Source: CAYMGM01 sp964390005
GTDB lineage: Bacteria; Pseudomonadota; Alphaproteobacteria; UBA9219
Assembly: GCA_964390005.1 (NCBI GenBank)
Contig: CAYMGM010000009.1
Location: 1 to 64,000 of the forward strand
Direction of reading: 5' to 3'
DNA: 64,000 nt
The notes beneath the pieces were generated by a model that saw nothing but the letters and a program-made list of their open reading frames with translations, was not told the DNA's origin and made no database searches. The position numbers were made by a program, and so were the translations under genes. Each line of letters begins with the position of its first letter. The stretch's first letter is position 1. Below, piece after piece: positions 50,958 to 59,132 of the stretch.

Positions 50958-51022
50958 AACCCTTATCCGCATACCCAAAGGGTTGCAGATGAGCCCCAAC
51001 AGAAGGCCGTGGGCCCAGCCCA
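50958..51022 (-). repeat. Short (~60 bp) repeat unit
   Basis: GCATACCCAAAGGGTTGCAG, GAGCCCCAACAGA and the palindrome GTGGGCCCAGCCCAC. It is the same unit as at 51100-51158, next to the rpsA terminator. The surrounding 50803-50957 is AT-rich and has no gene. Confidence 0.75.
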
Positions 51023-51023
51023 C

Positions 51024-51064
51024 AAAAAAACCGTGGAAAGGTTTCCCCTTCCACGGTTTTTGAC
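51024..51064 (-). terminator. rpsA terminator
   Basis: CCGTGGAA (51031-51038) pairs with TTCCACGG (51049-51056), flanked by A7 on the left (T-run for the minus strand) and T5 on the right. It lies ~95 bp beyond the rpsA stop, separated from it by a short repeat unit. Confidence 0.88.
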
Positions 51065-51099
51065 TTTTTGCCTTTCAGCAAGACACCTGTTTCAGAACT

Positions 51100-51158
51100 T
51101 ATCCGCATACCTCGATGAAGCAGATGAGCCCCAACAGACGCCCGCGGCGGCCCGCCGC
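51100..51158 (-). repeat. Short (~60 bp) repeat unit abutting the rpsA stop
   Basis: GCATACCTCGATGAAGCAGA, GAGCCCCAACAGA and a GC-rich palindrome (GCGGCGGCCCGCCGC) that ends at the base before the rpsA stop codon. Confidence 0.78.
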
Positions 51159-52910
51159 TTACTCTTCGGACTTTTTCTGGGCGCGTTTGATCGCGGCACC
51201 CAAAATGTCGCCCAGCGAAGCGCCTGAATCGGACGAGCCGTATTCAGCCATCGCTTGCTTTTCTTCTTCAACTTCGCGCGCCTTGATGGAGAGCGAAATC
51301 TTGTGCGAAGCCTTGTCGATGCTCGTGATCTTGGCATCCACCTTTTCGCCGACGGCGAAACGGTCCGGACGCTGTTCCGAACGATCGCGGGCCAAATCGC
51401 CACGCTTGATGAAGCCCGAGAAGCCCGCCGCTTGATCGCCAAGCGTCACTTCGATGCCGCCTTCCGTCACGGCGCTGACCGTGCAGGTCACGACATCGCC
51501 CTTCTTGAAGTTGACAACGACGTTTTCGAACGGATCGTTCGTCAATTGCTTGATACCCAAGCTGACACGTTCTTTCTCGACATCGATGTCCAGAATCTTG
51601 ACCTCGACGGTCTGACCTTTCTGGAAGTCTTGAATGGCTTCTTCGCCGGGCTTATCCCACGCGAGATCCGACATATGAACCATCCCGTCGATATCGCCGG
51701 GCAGACCCACAAACAAACCGAACTCGGTGATGTTGCGGATTTCGCCCGAAAGCGTCGAGCCGACGCTGTGCGACGTGCGGAACTGCTCCCACGGATTTTC
51801 GACGCACTGCTTCAAGCCCAAGCTGATGCGGCGCTTGGTCAGATCGACGTCCAGAACGGCAACTTCCACTTCCTGGCTGGTCGCAACGATCTTGCCGGGG
51901 TGAACGTTCTTCTTCGTCCAAGACATTTCCGAAACGTGGACCAAGCCTTCGATGCCGGGTTCCAATTCGACGAAAGCGCCGTAGTCGGTGATGTTCGTCA
52001 CGCGGCCCTTCACGCGGCTGGCAACCGGATAACGGTTTTCAACGCCTTCCCACGGATCGGCTTCAAGCTGCTTCATGCCAAGGCTGATACGTTGCGTATC
52101 GGCGTTGAAACGAATGACCTGCACAGTGACCTGTTGGCCAATTTGCAGAACTTCCGAAGGATGATTGACGCGCTTCCAAGCGATGTCGGTCACGTGCAAC
52201 AAGCCGTCCACACCGCCCAAATCGACGAAAGCGCCGTAATCGGTGATGTTCTTGACGACGCCCTGCAGAACTTGGCCTTCCTTGAGGTTGGCAACCAGTT
52301 CCGAACGAGCCTCGGCGCGGCTTTCTTCCAAAACGGCGCGGCGCGAAACGACGATATTGCCGCGCGCGCGGTCCATTTTCAAAATCTGGAAGGGTTGCGG
52401 CGTGCCCATCAGCGGGGTGATATCGCGCACGGGGCGGATATCGACTTGGCTGCCGGGAAGGAAGGCGATCGCGCCGTCCAGATCGACCGTGAAGCCGCCT
52501 TTGACGCGGCCAAAGATCGTGCCCGTCACGCGCTCAGACTTACCAAACGACTGTTCGAGAACGGCCCAGCTTTCTTCACGCTTGGCTTTTTCACGCGACA
52601 GCGCGGCTTCGCCATTGCGGTCTTCCATACGTTCCAAGAAGACTTCAACCGTATCGCCAACGGCGACTTCGGCGGGCGCACCGGCGACTGAGAATTCTTT
52701 TTCAGGGACACGGCCTTCGCTTTTCAGACCGACATCAATGATAACCATGCCATTTTCGCGGGCCACGACGCGGCCTTTGATCACGGTGTTTTCGATCGAG
52801 CCGCTTTTACCCAGCGTGCTTTCCAAAAGCGAGGCAAACCCGCCCTTTGGCGCACCGGCAGCGATATCGAGGTCTTCTTTCAGAAGACGCTTTTTGTTGG
52901 CTTTAGACAT
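51159..52910 (-). CDS. rpsA: 30S ribosomal protein S1
   Basis: A 583-residue S1 with six S1 (OB-fold) domains at roughly 40-105, 125-190, 208-276, 293-363, 380-450 and 466-535. The repeat signature NITDYGAFVDLGG / NITDYGAFVELEPG / NITEFGLFVGLPG is clear, together with LLHVTDIAW, LVHVSEMSW and MVHMSDLAW. S1 unfolds mRNA for initiation. The gene follows cmk on the same strand, the usual cmk-rpsA pairing. The ATG has an AAAGGA site. The preceding ~100 nt can form three hairpins. The acidic, Ser-rich C-terminus is typical of alphaproteobacterial S1. Confidence 0.97.
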   Translation of the reverse strand: MSKANKKRLLKEDLDIAAGAPKGGFASLLESTLGKSGSIENTVIKGRVVARENGMVIIDVGLKSEGRVPEKEFSVAGAPAEVAVGDTVEVFLERMEDRNGEAALSREKAKREESWAVLEQSFGKSERVTGTIFGRVKGGFTVDLDGAIAFLPGSQVDIRPVRDITPLMGTPQPFQILKMDRARGNIVVSRRAVLEESRAEARSELVANLKEGQVLQGVVKNITDYGAFVDLGGVDGLLHVTDIAWKRVNHPSEVLQIGQQVTVQVIRFNADTQRISLGMKQLEADPWEGVENRYPVASRVKGRVTNITDYGAFVELEPGIEGLVHVSEMSWTKKNVHPGKIVATSQEVEVAVLDVDLTKRRISLGLKQCVENPWEQFRTSHSVGSTLSGEIRNITEFGLFVGLPGDIDGMVHMSDLAWDKPGEEAIQDFQKGQTVEVKILDIDVEKERVSLGIKQLTNDPFENVVVNFKKGDVVTCTVSAVTEGGIEVTLGDQAAGFSGFIKRGDLARDRSEQRPDRFAVGEKVDAKITSIDKASHKISLSIKAREVEEEKQAMAEYGSSDSGASLGDILGAAIKRAQKKSEE

Positions 52911-53010
52911 AGATGAGATTTCCTTTCAGGGGGCTCAGTCCCGCAGGGCGGGCTCTGGCCGATGCCAAGCATGGCTTGGCTGCTTTCGTAGGGGGGATGC
53001 AAAACATCCC
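52911..53010 (-). promoter_or_regulatory. Structured rpsA leader
   Basis: On the minus strand three hairpins precede the ribosome site: GGGATG/CATCCC (53010-52994), GCCAAG/CTTGGC (52980-52964) and CCCGC/GCGGG (52952-52940). S1 autoregulates its mRNA in other bacteria through leader hairpins. Equivalence here is inference. Confidence 0.5.
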
Positions 53011-53085
53011 GGTTAAGTCAAACAAAGCGCTTCAGAAACAACACCGGGCGGAAAGCTGGGCCCGTGATGGCCTTTGACACCTGTT

Positions 53086-53103
53086 GCCGATCACCTGATC
53101 GGC
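53086..53103 (-). terminator. Hairpin after cmk
   Basis: GCCGATC and GATCGGC form a 7-bp stem with a 4-nt loop, 12 bp after the cmk stop. There is no U-run, so it may be an attenuator or an mRNA-stabilising hairpin between cmk and rpsA. Confidence 0.45.
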
Positions 53104-53115
53104 GATCCTAGAATA

Positions 53116-53793
53116 TCACATGCCCTTTTCTTTTTGACGCGCCGCTTCGACAAGCGCCAAAGCTGCGGCAAAAACCTCGTCCACGGTCATGGCCGAGGTA
53201 TCAAGAAGAACGGCATCCGCCGCCTGACGGGTGGGGGCTGCCGTACGCTGGGCATCGCGCGCATCACGCGCTTTTAAATCTTCCAGAACGGCGGCTTCAT
53301 TAACATTTTCGCCGCGTGCGTGCAACTCTTTCCAGCGCCGCGCGGCCCGGATTTCCGGGCTTGCCGTGATAAAAAGCTTGGCTGGCGCCGCAGGCGCGAT
53401 CACCGTGCCGATGTCGCGACCATCCAAAACGGCCCCGGCCTTCCCGCCCGGCGGGGTCGAGCAAAAACGTCGTTGAAAATCAAGGAGTTCATCACGAACG
53501 GCTTGAACCGCGCCCACCAAAGATGCCGCCCGCCCTGACGCCTCGTCACGCAAGGCTGGGTCTTGGCTGATCTCAGAAAATGTTGATAAATCAAGCGATT
53601 GCGCATATTTTAAGGCCGTCGCCGCATCCGCAGGATCCCCGCCCGCCCGCAGAACGCCAAGCCCAACCGCCCGATAAAGCAGTCCCGTATCCAGATAAGC
53701 AAAGTCGTAATGCTGCGCCAAACGGCGTGCAATGGTGCCCTTTCCACTGGCCGAGGGGCCATCGACGGCAATCAAAAAAGGGGTTTCTGTCAT
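53116..53793 (-). CDS. cmk: Cytidylate kinase
   Basis: A 225-residue cytoplasmic kinase that phosphorylates CMP/dCMP with ATP. It has the P-loop VDGPSASGKGTI, the CMP-site YLDTGLLYRAVG, VLDGRDIGTVIAPAAPAKLF, and the LID segment RRWKELHARGENVNE. The end, DTSAMTVDEVFAAALALVEA, is the family C-terminus. The ATG at 53793 gives the normal start MTETPFLIAVDG with an AGAGAG site. The longer upstream ORF is spurious. It is followed by rpsA. Confidence 0.96.
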   Translation of the reverse strand: MTETPFLIAVDGPSASGKGTIARRLAQHYDFAYLDTGLLYRAVGLGVLRAGGDPADAATALKYAQSLDLSTFSEISQDPALRDEASGRAASLVGAVQAVRDELLDFQRRFCSTPPGGKAGAVLDGRDIGTVIAPAAPAKLFITASPEIRAARRWKELHARGENVNEAAVLEDLKARDARDAQRTAAPTRQAADAVLLDTSAMTVDEVFAAALALVEAARQKEKGM

Positions 53794-53953
53794 GGTATGG
53801 CTCTCTTTCATTTCTTGGCAGCCTTTATAAATCGCTGGCCCAAAAAGGAAAGCATTAACCGAATCCCCCCTCTTTTCCCTCCCTCTTTTTCTTGATAGCC
53901 TATCCCTTATTCGCAAGATTTTGATGAAACGGTATTTAGGAAATAGATCCATC

Positions 53954-54394
53954 ATGGCAAAGAGCAAAGAGCCTCCCTACTCTCCTTTTGACTGTACGGC
54001 CTTTTCCATTGTGACTCGCGACCGACATAAGCGCCTTGTTCTTTGTTGCCAACAGCCCGGCTTCACCCATGAGCTTCTCCTGCAAGCTCTTAAGCTCTCG
54101 CAAACAGGGATCGCTCCTGTGATCGTCAAAGGCGACGGCTTTCGCCAAAAGGTCTATCCCGATGATAATGTCATGGACCTTTGTAGGATAATCCAACGCC
54201 GTGTCGAAAAACGCGCGTTTGCGGCGCTTCGCGCTAATTTGCGTCAGTCGTTGCGCACGAATCCTTCTTTTGCGGATGCTCCTTTGAACTTAAACGATGA
54301 AGACGACTTAGCGCCGCCGCGCCGCCGCCCGCACGCGGCTCATGGCGGTGCCGTCCGCGCAACTTTCGTGTCCTACCAATCATTGGACGAATAG
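53954..54394 (+). CDS. Protein of unknown function
   Basis: A 146-residue soluble, basic protein without a signal peptide or membrane span. Segments are CTAFSIVTRDRHKRLVLCCQ, VKGDGFRQKVYPDDNVMDLC and RRVEKRAFAALRANLRQSLR, ending in a Pro/Arg/His-rich, probably disordered tail. The ATG at 53954 was chosen for its AGGA upstream; an earlier ATG at 53921 adds 11 residues. It is divergent from cmk and lies upstream of the secreted-domain gene. No family recognised. Confidence 0.55.
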   Translation: MAKSKEPPYSPFDCTAFSIVTRDRHKRLVLCCQQPGFTHELLLQALKLSQTGIAPVIVKGDGFRQKVYPDDNVMDLCRIIQRRVEKRAFAALRANLRQSLRTNPSFADAPLNLNDEDDLAPPRRRPHAAHGGAVRATFVSYQSLDE

Positions 54395-54462
54395 AACGTT
54401 TCCCTCACACACATTTTTTCTTTGTCTTGTCATTTTTTCGGCAACGTGATTTTATTTGCCTT

Positions 54463-55059
54463 ATGTTTCTTTTTTATCTTCTGACCACCGGGCTTTACCT
54501 CATCGGCCGCTTTGCGTTAGCCGTCTCTTTTGTCTTTCTCTTGATGGGCCCGCTTTCCGCAGCACAAGCCGCAGAAAGCACGATCGTCGGCGGCGCCTGC
54601 ACAACAGGGTGGAGCCGCCTCGATTGGGATGCCCTTTTTCAATGTATCGGTGGCACATGGAAACGCGCAGCCCTTATGCTGGGATCGTCATCCGATGGCT
54701 GCGATGCGAGTCATGCCGGGGCTCTTCAATGGACGGGTTCTGCCTTTCAGGCGTGCAATGGCTCGAGCTGGGGCCCTATGGGAGGGGGTTGCGCGACCAC
54801 AGGCCAGCTTAATACCCCCAGCGGATGCAAGACGGTTTACGTCTCGGCAGATCAGACAGGATTTACCGCGACGCCTTCCGTCTATTGCGCTTATTTTACG
54901 AATTGCAACACGGGGTGGGTTCGTTACACAAGTGGCGATGGCGGTCGCAACGTCTATGTCTCGACGGACACGGCAGGCAATGTTTCCTGCGCCTCGCGTC
55001 GAGACGATGGCAGCTGTTACCAGGCAAATTGCAGCAGCTGCTATTTATCCTATCATTGA
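54463..55059 (+). CDS. Secreted four-Cys domain protein (copy 4)
   Basis: A 198-residue exported protein, 5.5 kb from the other three copies. It has a long hydrophobic signal (LLTTGLYLIGRFALAVSFVF, cleavage near AAQAA), then the shared domain with exact C-x14-C-x18-C-x17-C spacing (SRLDWDALFQC, HAGALQWTGSAFQAC). A different Cys-rich C-terminal domain follows (CKTVYVSADQTGF, VYCAYFTNC, CASRRDDGSCYQANCSSC), absent from the other copies. The start is uncertain: the ATG at 54463 lacks a clear ribosome site, and a TTG at 54427 is possible. It is convergent with the small gene at 55061. Confidence 0.75.
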   Translation: MFLFYLLTTGLYLIGRFALAVSFVFLLMGPLSAAQAAESTIVGGACTTGWSRLDWDALFQCIGGTWKRAALMLGSSSDGCDASHAGALQWTGSAFQACNGSSWGPMGGGCATTGQLNTPSGCKTVYVSADQTGFTATPSVYCAYFTNCNTGWVRYTSGDGGRNVYVSTDTAGNVSCASRRDDGSCYQANCSSCYLSYH

Positions 55060-55060
55060 G

Positions 55061-55318
55061 CTAGGCGCGCTGACGGTCTTTTTCGACGGCCAGATCATGC
55101 ATCAGGCTTTCCATCTTGCGATGGCGTCCACGACGCGGAATATCGGCATCGTCTTTGTCCATGGCCAAGGTGGCTTCATCCAGCGCTTTCAGCTCGGAAA
55201 GGCAACGTTGGAGCGTCACCATTTCACGTAAATCTTCCCTGCCGCCAATCTGCAAAGAGGCTAGTTTATTTTCCACCAGATCCATCAAGGTGCGGGCGGC
55301 TGATTTAGAGAGAGACAT
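55061..55318 (-). CDS. Small helical protein of unknown function
   Basis: An 85-residue cytoplasmic protein, predicted helical, with a Leu/Glu-rich middle (TLMDLVENKLASLQIGG, REMVTLQRCLSELKALDEAT) and a basic end (IPRRGRHRKMESLMHDLAVE). The ATG at 55318 (MSLSKSAART) is preferred to the one four codons upstream. It is convergent with the secreted-domain gene, with stop codons 1 bp apart. No family recognised. The 55319-55573 region beyond is strikingly AT-rich and contains no other gene. Confidence 0.55.
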   Translation of the reverse strand: MSLSKSAARTLMDLVENKLASLQIGGREDLREMVTLQRCLSELKALDEATLAMDKDDADIPRRGRHRKMESLMHDLAVEKDRQRA

Positions 55319-55573
55319 AGCGGACCTCATTCTTTTTGTTGTTGTCGGACCTTTGTCACGTTTTTTCGCGATATTCGTCGCGTTCTTGTCTCGAATATCT
55401 CCATTATTTCACACAAAAATAAATAAAATGTGAAGTAAATATGAAATACATCGAAGATATATTGGTTAATATTTATTTACCGTTTAACTATAACGAAGTA
55501 TTGCCTTGAAAGGATTGACTTGCCTTTTGCTTCCTTGGTATCTTTAAATAAGAAAAAAGAGGAATGGATCGCA

Positions 55574-55873
55574 ATGATGTCCCCACAACCTTACCGAACA
55601 CAGCCCACGCGGTCCAATCGTACGCCGCAGAAACTGGCGCTTGCCGTCGGTCTTTTCGTTTTGGATATTGTGGCTCTTAAAATGAATGTCGTCGCCGGTG
55701 CCGTTGCAACCGCCGTTTCCAATCTTATTTTCAGCGCCTTTTTGCTCCCAACAACAAAAAGCGCAGCGCAACAAATCGTCGGACGCCCCCTTTCCAGCTT
55801 TCAGGCCGGTCAGCGCCCTTCCAAGCTTCGGCGCCTTTTAAGCCGCCGTCCGGCCGCCCCGCCAATCAAGTAG
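55574..55873 (+). CDS. Small membrane protein, unknown
   Basis: A 99-residue protein with a polar basic N-terminus and two adjacent membrane spans at ~23-62 (LALAVGLFVLDIVALKMNVV, AVATAVSNLIFSAFLLPTT). A basic C-terminus follows (PSKLRRLLSRRPA). The ATG at 55574 has an AGAGGA site at a longish spacing. A TTG at 55520 with AAAGGA 5 bp upstream is a rival start and would add 18 residues. It ends overlapping the convergent gene at 55866 by 8 bp. No family recognised. Confidence 0.5.
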   Translation: MMSPQPYRTQPTRSNRTPQKLALAVGLFVLDIVALKMNVVAGAVATAVSNLIFSAFLLPTTKSAAQQIVGRPLSSFQAGQRPSKLRRLLSRRPAAPPIK

Positions 55874-56861
55874 CCGGGACAAGAACCGCAGGCTTATCAG
55901 CAGGAACCTGCGCCCCGACCTTATGCGCTTCGATCTTTTCGTCCACGGTCTTTGAAACCGAGGCGACCCAAGAGCCATTACGGATTCGCATGTAATCCTT
56001 GGCCATCGTCGGCAGAGACGCCAACAAAGCCTTTGCATGACGCACCCGCATATCACGGTTCATGAACAGATCAACCAAAGGCGAGACTTGGGGCCATTGA
56101 TCACAAAGCGTAAAGGCAACTTGACGCAAGGGCGACGCAGAGGCCTTCGCCAAAATTTCGATGGCTTGCGCCTGTTTGCCATGGCTCAGACCATAAGCCG
56201 CCGTGTTGGTCAGGCCGACCAAATCACCTTCCGCGGCCACAATGTGCTGGGCCAAACGTGAATAAAGGAACATCCAAGAAAGCCGGTTTGCCACAGTTGG
56301 CTGACGCAGATAGCCCAGCGACGCTTGAAGAAGCGGGTTTTCTTCCGGCACGGCATCAAGGATTATGCTTTGCGCGGGATCCTGCGCCGTATCGCGAAAC
56401 ATCATCTCGCCCGCACTCAAGCGCGGATCGATAAAATCATCGGCGTTCCAAACTTTTTTAAAAGCTGCGGTTATAGCCTCCATATCGAAGGAGGCCGAAT
56501 TCTTTTTCCGAGACAACAGATCGGTTTGATCCAAAAGATACGTTAGCGCGCACCCCGGCGTCGCGCCATGCAGCGAGAGACGATAGCTTTCTGCCGCAGG
56601 CGTTGTTCGCAACTGCGCTAAGGCGTCAACGACTGGCGCGTTGCCGTCGAAAAAAGTAGGGGGACAAGCATCAAGATCCAGACAAAGAAAACGCGGATCG
56701 CCGCCAATATAAGAAACGCCCAAATGATGCAGAGCACGGCGTAAAGCTTGAACGTTTTTTTCTAAGGGATCGCCTTCAGGCGTGCCGATCTTCAAATCAA
56801 AGGGGCGTGCCGTGGGGCTGCTGCTGAAAGGATAGGCTTCGTTGAAATAAGACAAATACAT
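55866..56861 (-). CDS. Unknown protein, YPF family (copy 2)
   Basis: A 331-residue cytoplasmic protein, paralogous to 56961-57959. The N-terminal block is YFNEAYPFSSSPTARPFDLK (copy 1: YYFNETYPFARRLFSRPFSY). Shared later blocks are FKKVWNADDFIDPRLSAGEM / FQALWQADPFLDPRLAIAEI, MFLYSRLAQHI / MFVYSRLAQHL and a C-terminal VKDYMRI-NGSWV / VEDYLRI-DGSWAKG. A Pro/Val tail ends the protein. A GGAG site precedes the ATG. The pair is linked to the two DotB-like ATPase genes upstream on the same strand. Function unknown. Confidence 0.65.
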   Translation of the reverse strand: MYLSYFNEAYPFSSSPTARPFDLKIGTPEGDPLEKNVQALRRALHHLGVSYIGGDPRFLCLDLDACPPTFFDGNAPVVDALAQLRTTPAAESYRLSLHGATPGCALTYLLDQTDLLSRKKNSASFDMEAITAAFKKVWNADDFIDPRLSAGEMMFRDTAQDPAQSIILDAVPEENPLLQASLGYLRQPTVANRLSWMFLYSRLAQHIVAAEGDLVGLTNTAAYGLSHGKQAQAIEILAKASASPLRQVAFTLCDQWPQVSPLVDLFMNRDMRVRHAKALLASLPTMAKDYMRIRNGSWVASVSKTVDEKIEAHKVGAQVPADKPAVLVPAT

Positions 56862-56960
56862 GCGCGCTCCAATGATCAAAAACAAATCATTTCGATACGA
56901 AAAGAATATCGTTCTTTTCGCGTTTGACAATCAAAAAAGCGCCTGCCGCCTGTTCTCGCC

Positions 56961-57959
56961 TTATTGGTCGTTTCGCAACGCAGTCGGCACGTCTGCAGAC
57001 GGCTGGGGCTGGGGCCTCATTTTCTTGTCCAGCGCCATCCAAACGCCTTTGGCCCAAGATCCATCGCTGATCCGTAAATAATCTTCGACGATTTTGGGTG
57101 CGGATTTAAGAAGCGCCCAGCCGTGTTTTAACGGCTCTTGCCGGACCGGCGCGGGGCCGCTGCTAAAATGCGACAGCAGGCGGGTGCAAACATTTTGCGC
57201 GGCCCCCTGAAGCACAGGCGGCGCATCATATGCGCGGACCAGCTGTTCAATCGCGTGAAGGCCGCCCCCATGATTCATGGCAAACGCCACCTTTAGCGCC
57301 GCATCAAAACTGCGCGGGTTGTGCTCACCCAAATGCTGCGCCAAGCGCGAATAGACGAACATCTGCGCGACAAGCTGGGCAAAACGTGGCTCTTGTAGCT
57401 TTTCCATCGACGCTTTCAGGCGATCGCCTTCAAAATGAAGGTCCTTAAAATAGGACGAACGATCAGCCTTCTCGGCGAGTTTTTCAAACAAGATTTCGGC
57501 AATCGCCAACCGCGGATCTAAAAACGGATCGGCCTGCCACAACGCCTGAAAAGCAGGCAATAAAGCCGCTTCATTCCGCGCTTGGCGTTCAGTTGAGGGA
57601 TCCTTCATCGCCGCATCGGCCAGCATCGCATCGGCCACCAAAACGTCGAGCCCCTTTTGCCCGGCTTCGGACAGCGTCTCGCGATAGGCCGTCAAGATCG
57701 ATGTCTGGCTGGCTTCCGCAACCGTCCGATCATGCCAAAAACAAGGGCTGTAATAGCCGGGCCGACGCAGGGTTTCATCAATCAAGACAGGGTCGCCGAA
57801 ATCATCGACAAAGCTTTTACCCATCTCAAAAAGCGCGTTTTTCAACCGCATCGTTTGCGCAAGCGCCGAGATATCCTCGACCCCCCAAACCTTATAGGAA
57901 AAAGGCCGGGAAAAAAGGCGGCGCGCAAAAGGATAGGTTTCGTTAAAATAATAGCCCAT
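56961..57959 (-). CDS. Unknown protein, YPF family (copy 1)
   Basis: A 332-residue paralog of the next gene, sharing the N-terminal YFNExYPF block, a central DP-x-L-D-P-R-L-x-A region and a C-terminal DYLRIxDGSW block. It has no membrane span or signal peptide. It begins ~115 bp after the second ATPase gene and continues the minus-strand run pyrC, ATPase 1, ATPase 2, copy 1, copy 2. The start at 57959 matches the paralog's start, though its ribosome site is weak. Function unknown; a partner of the ATPases is plausible. Confidence 0.65.
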   Translation of the reverse strand: MGYYFNETYPFARRLFSRPFSYKVWGVEDISALAQTMRLKNALFEMGKSFVDDFGDPVLIDETLRRPGYYSPCFWHDRTVAEASQTSILTAYRETLSEAGQKGLDVLVADAMLADAAMKDPSTERQARNEAALLPAFQALWQADPFLDPRLAIAEILFEKLAEKADRSSYFKDLHFEGDRLKASMEKLQEPRFAQLVAQMFVYSRLAQHLGEHNPRSFDAALKVAFAMNHGGGLHAIEQLVRAYDAPPVLQGAAQNVCTRLLSHFSSGPAPVRQEPLKHGWALLKSAPKIVEDYLRISDGSWAKGVWMALDKKMRPQPQPSADVPTALRNDQ

Positions 57960-58074
57960 TGTCACGACTTTCTGAAAACCGGTGTTTGAAATCCAGCCGA
58001 TTATAGAAAGACCGTCGCACCCCCACAAGCCACCTAAAAGGTTTCAGGGTCAAAACGAGCTTTATTTTAAGCGC

Positions 58075-59103
58075 TTATTGCCGCCGTGGCAGGCCGCCAG
58101 GGGCGACGGGCTCCATCCCATGCAGGGTGTTCATACGGGCAATTTGCTTGTCGATATAAGAGTTTATCATGCCCACGCGGTTTTCGCGGATGATCGAGCG
58201 GACGGGATCGCCGTTATTGCCTTCCTCGGTCACGATATAGCGCAAATAGGGCCCCGTTTGGCTGAGCGTTTGATGCAGCGCCGCCGTTAACCCTTGGGCC
58301 AGCAGATAATTGGCGGACGCCCCCATGCTTTGCTCGGCCAGATGCATCAGCCCCATCAGGCTTTCTTCGATCGAGCCCGCATGAATGGTCGTAATCACCA
58401 AATGCCCCGTGGTTGAGGCGCGCAAAATCTGTTCAGCCGCCCGCGGGCTGCGCACTTCGCCCACCAGCAAAAAGCGCGGCGTCCAGCGCAGCGCACGCTT
58501 CAGCGGGGTGGACCAATCTTCTTCTTTGCTGACCTGAACCTGATAGCAATAGCCATATTCGCCGACAGCGCCATCTAAATCATATTCAACCGGATCTTCA
58601 ATCGTAATGGCCACGCCGCCAAGGCTGTTCAAATAATCGGCCAACACGCCAAAAGCCGTTGTCGTTTTGCCGTGGCCCGTCGCGCCCGAAATGATAATCA
58701 GCCCGTCGCGTTGCCCCAACCGGCGCAAATGCGAGCAGATATGCGGCGCAAAGGACAATTCTTCCAGCTTGGGCACGCGCGCACTGATGCGGCGCAGCAC
58801 AACCCATTCTTGCCCGTTGGCCAAGCGTTGATACGACAAACGAAAGCGAATTCCGTCATAGGTATAAGACGAATCCGGGTTGTCGATCATGCCGCGCAGC
58901 TCACCCGCAATCGTTTCGATCTCAGGCCGCAAACTTTCCGGCACCGCGCGAATCCAGTTATTGGTGTAATCGCGCGCGGGCGAACGAAACCGCGCGGGCC
59001 CCGCCTGATCAATCCGCACATAAAGATCCATAAAGGATAGATCGCGCAGTTTTAGCGGCGACGGCGAAGAAGGCGTTTGTTGTTGGGTCGGCGTAAAAGA
59101 CAT
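58075..59103 (-). CDS. DotB/PilT-like secretion ATPase (copy 2)
   Basis: A 342-residue cytoplasmic ATPase of the PilT/DotB/TraJ class. It has an N-terminal PAS-like part (LRDLSFMDLYVRIDQAGPAR), Walker A GATGHGKTTT, a Walker B-adjacent LVGEVRSPRAAEQ, an intact His box VITTIHAGSIEES and a C-terminal GMINSYIDKQIARM. It is shorter than DotB at 28042-29301 and is not part of that operon, but it retains all catalytic motifs. It follows the similar gene at 59133-60146 after 29 bp. It is likely partner to pili or a secretion complex encoded elsewhere. Confidence 0.85.
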   Translation of the reverse strand: MSFTPTQQQTPSSPSPLKLRDLSFMDLYVRIDQAGPARFRSPARDYTNNWIRAVPESLRPEIETIAGELRGMIDNPDSSYTYDGIRFRLSYQRLANGQEWVVLRRISARVPKLEELSFAPHICSHLRRLGQRDGLIIISGATGHGKTTTAFGVLADYLNSLGGVAITIEDPVEYDLDGAVGEYGYCYQVQVSKEEDWSTPLKRALRWTPRFLLVGEVRSPRAAEQILRASTTGHLVITTIHAGSIEESLMGLMHLAEQSMGASANYLLAQGLTAALHQTLSQTGPYLRYIVTEEGNNGDPVRSIIRENRVGMINSYIDKQIARMNTLHGMEPVAPGGLPRRQ

Positions 59104-59132
59104 GGATCAACCGTTCACTGGCAGGACGATCG

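Noticed and set aside
49963..51108. 381-residue version of the membrane protein starting at 51108
   Set aside because: The extra N-terminus is encoded by repeat and terminator DNA and has no counterpart in the paralog; the GTG at 50802 is better.
51255..52691. 478-codon plus-strand ORF
   Set aside because: Exactly antisense to rpsA and caused by its codon bias; no domain pattern.
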